Below are positions 62,286 through 64,000 of a DNA stretch of 64,000 bases, one piece after another; position 1 is the first letter of the stretch; each line of letters begins with the position of its first letter. The notes beneath the pieces are model-generated. The model did no database searches. It was not told the origin of the DNA and saw nothing but the letters and a program-made list of their open reading frames with translations. This DNA is from Devosia salina (GTDB taxonomy: Bacteria; Pseudomonadota; Alphaproteobacteria; Rhizobiales; Devosiaceae). The translations under genes were made by a program, and so were the position numbers. Location: NCBI RefSeq assembly GCF_019504385.1, contig NZ_CP080590.1, positions 1,592,001-1,656,000 on the forward strand, read 5' to 3'.

Positions 62286-62651
62286 ATGACCGAATTGCTC
62301 AGCAATTACCTGCCCATTGTCATCTTCATAGCGCTCTCGGCCCTGATCGGCGGGGCGCTTTTGGTCGCGCCGTTCCTGGTTGCGGTGAAGCGGCCGGATC
62401 CGGAGAAAGTGTCGGCCTTCGAGGCTGGCTTCGACGCCTTCAGCGACGCCCGCATGAAGGTCGATGTGCGCTTCTATCTGGTGGCGATTCTCTTCATCAT
62501 CTTCGATCTGGAAGTGGCCTTTCTGTTCCCCTGGGCCGTGGCGTTCCGGGATGTGGGCTGGTTCGGCTTCTGGTCGATGATGATCTTCCTGGCCGTGCTG
62601 ACCATCGGCTTTATCTATGAATGGCGTAAGGGAGCTCTGGAATGGGATTGA
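62286..62651 (+). CDS. nuoA: NADH dehydrogenase I subunit A
   Basis: Membrane subunit of respiratory complex I, 121 residues with three helices. The family signature FEAGFDAFSDAR is at residues 45-56, followed by FYLVAILFIIFDLEVAFLFPW. It is the first gene of the nuo operon. Its end overlaps the nuoB start by 10 bp, indicating coupled translation. Confidence 0.97.
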   Translation: MTELLSNYLPIVIFIALSALIGGALLVAPFLVAVKRPDPEKVSAFEAGFDAFSDARMKVDVRFYLVAILFIIFDLEVAFLFPWAVAFRDVGWFGFWSMMIFLAVLTIGFIYEWRKGALEWD

Positions 62652-63223
62652 GCCCGTCCAGTTCGACACTGGTTACCCCGCGTCCCACGGGCGCGATTGA
62701 TCCGGCAACCGGCAAGCCATTTGGCGCCGACGATCCGTTTTTCACCGGCGTGAACAATGAGTTGGCCGACAAGGGCTTCCTCGTCACCACCGTGTCGCAG
62801 CTCATCACCTGGGCGCGCACCGGCTCGCTGATGTGGATGCAGACCGGCCTGGCCTGCTGCGCTGTGGAAATGATGCAGATGTCGATGCCGCGCTACGACA
62901 TCGAGCGGTTCGGTACCGCGCCGCGCGCCTCGCCGCGCCAGTCCGACGTGCTCATCGTGGCCGGCACGCTGACCAACAAGATGGCGCCGGCCCTGCGCAA
63001 GGTCTATGACCAGATGCCCGAGCCGCGCTACGTGATCTCGATGGGCAGCTGCGCCAATGGCGGCGGCTACTACCACTATTCCTATTCCGTTGTGCGCGGT
63101 TGCGACCGGGTGCTGCCGGTGGACGTCTATGTTCCGGGCTGCCCGCCGACTGCCGAGGCCCTTCTCTATGGCATCCTGTTGCTGCAGAAGAAGATCCGCC
63201 GCGACGGCACGATCGAACGATAG
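62642..63223 (+). CDS. nuoB: NADH dehydrogenase I subunit B
   Basis: Peripheral-arm subunit of 193 residues that carries cluster N2 next to the quinone site. The ligand cysteines are in GLACCAVEMM, MGSCANGGGYY and VPGCPPTAEAL. The N-terminal 35-residue extension is variable in the family. It overlaps nuoA and is followed by nuoC after 9 bp. Confidence 0.97.
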   Translation: MGLSPSSSTLVTPRPTGAIDPATGKPFGADDPFFTGVNNELADKGFLVTTVSQLITWARTGSLMWMQTGLACCAVEMMQMSMPRYDIERFGTAPRASPRQSDVLIVAGTLTNKMAPALRKVYDQMPEPRYVISMGSCANGGGYYHYSYSVVRGCDRVLPVDVYVPGCPPTAEALLYGILLLQKKIRRDGTIER

Positions 63224-63232
63224 GGCAGGGGC

Positions 63233-63865
63233 ATGGACGAAACTGTTGTTGTCGAGCCGATTGCAATCGACCCGCTCGTGACGCTTGGCGAACATGTCGC
63301 TGCGTCCCTGGGCGATGCGGTCCTGGGCTTTGAAGTGGCGTTTGGCGATCTGACCGTTACTGTGGCGCGCGATTCGATCGTCAATGTGGCGTCGTTCCTG
63401 CGCGATGATCCGAAATGTCGGTTCATCAGCTTCGTGGACGTCTGCGGTGTGGACTATCCGGCCCGGGAGTTCCGCTTCGACGTTGTCTATCATTTCCTCA
63501 GCCCGCATCTGAACCAGCGCATCCGTATCAAGCTCGAAGCCGACGACGTGACCCCGGTCCCCTCGATCTGCGACGTGTTTGCTGGCGCCAACTGGTTCGA
63601 GCGTGAGGTTTATGACCTCTATGGCGTGCTGTTCTCCGGCCATCCCGACCTGCGCCGCATCCTGACCGACTACGGTTTTGACGGGCATCCATTGCGCAAG
63701 GACTTCCCGCTCACTGGCTTTGTTGAAGTCCGCTATGACGAAGAGCGCAAGCGTGTGGTCTATGAGCCGGTGACCCTGGCCCAGGAATTCCGCTCGTTCG
63801 ATTATCTGTCGCCCTGGGAAGGTACGGATTACGTGCTGCCCGGCGACGAAAAGGCGAAGAACTGA
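63233..63865 (+). CDS. nuoC: NADH dehydrogenase I subunit C
   Basis: The 30-kDa-type complex I subunit, 210 residues. Conserved blocks are FREVYDLYGVLFSGHPDLRRILTDYGFDGHPLRKDFPL (written here as family signature around residues 120-160) and the C-terminal LAQEFRSFDYLSPWEG. It is a separate gene, not fused to nuoD. Its stop codon overlaps the nuoD start (TGATG type). Confidence 0.97.
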   Translation: MDETVVVEPIAIDPLVTLGEHVAASLGDAVLGFEVAFGDLTVTVARDSIVNVASFLRDDPKCRFISFVDVCGVDYPAREFRFDVVYHFLSPHLNQRIRIKLEADDVTPVPSICDVFAGANWFEREVYDLYGVLFSGHPDLRRILTDYGFDGHPLRKDFPLTGFVEVRYDEERKRVVYEPVTLAQEFRSFDYLSPWEGTDYVLPGDEKAKN

Positions 63866-64000
63866 TGTCAGAAGTCGACGTCCGCAATTTCACCCTGAAC
63901 TTCGGCCCCGTGCACCCCTCGGCGCACGGCGTGCTGCGCATGATTCTCGAACTCGATGGCGAACTGGTCGAGCGCGTCGATCCGCATATCGGTCTGCTGC
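63865..64000 (+). CDS. nuoD: NADH dehydrogenase I subunit D, 3' part outside window
   Basis: Only the first 45 codons are visible: MSEVDVRNFTLNFGPVHPS followed by AHGVLRMILELDGE and HIGLL, the standard N-terminus of the 49-kDa quinone-binding subunit. ATG 63865 overlaps the nuoC stop. Confidence 0.95.
   Translation, partial: MSEVDVRNFTLNFGPVHPSAHGVLRMILELDGELVERVDPHIGLL

Overview
This 64 kb window is high-GC, densely coded chromosomal DNA from an alphaproteobacterium, most likely of the order Hyphomicrobiales. The suggestion comes from a suf operon ordered desulfurase-sufB-sufC-sufD-sufS-sufT-sufA, a glnB-glnA pair with a sigma-54 promoter, iron-control sites that look like Irr and RirA boxes, Omp25/31-like outer membrane proteins, tRNA-Leu upstream of tig, and REP-like palindromes. 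A Devosia-like genus is my inference. No insertion sequence, prophage or CRISPR array was seen.

Layout. 1-8.3 kb: end of prfB, an M23 peptidase, a peroxiredoxin, a very long AsmA/YhdP-like protein, tyrS and a small hydrolase. 8.4-16.1 kb: the suf iron-sulfur operon behind a candidate Irr box, with a cupin gene inserted between sufB and sufC and a 107-bp palindrome between sufD and sufS. 16.2-26.9 kb: an unusual aroA, a diguanylate cyclase, a DEAD-box helicase, parE, an ABC-F ATPase, a PRC-barrel protein and tig. 26.9-34.9 kb: tRNA-Leu, glnB-glnA with NtrC and sigma-54 sites, two PilZ proteins, the NAD(P)HX repair enzyme, a TetA-like exporter, HU, tRNA-Val and tRNA-Asp.

35-41.7 kb carries a dabA-dabB inorganic carbon uptake pair with a divergent LysR regulator and a possible 35-residue membrane protein behind dabA, then a second LysR gene facing a cupin gene. 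42-50.5 kb is an accessory block: an ABC ATPase, FtsX/MacB-type permease and HlyD-type adaptor, an MgtA-like P-type ATPase and a zinc alcohol dehydrogenase. Both promoter regions of this block hold an FNR/FixK-type palindrome, which suggests one low-oxygen regulon. 50.5-59.4 kb is an iron block: fbpABC facing an operon of imelysin, di-heme oxidoreductase, second imelysin and DUF1513, with a TGA-N9-TCA (RirA-type) site in the shared promoter. 59.4-64 kb: an exported MsrA, two related outer membrane barrels and the start of the nuo operon.

The most interesting unexplained items are the iron block with its uncharacterised periplasmic redox/imelysin module, the putative low-oxygen block, the cupin inside the suf operon, the aroA substitution in the phosphoenolpyruvate/glyphosate loop, and two small membrane-protein candidates at 22748-22918 and 35088-35195.
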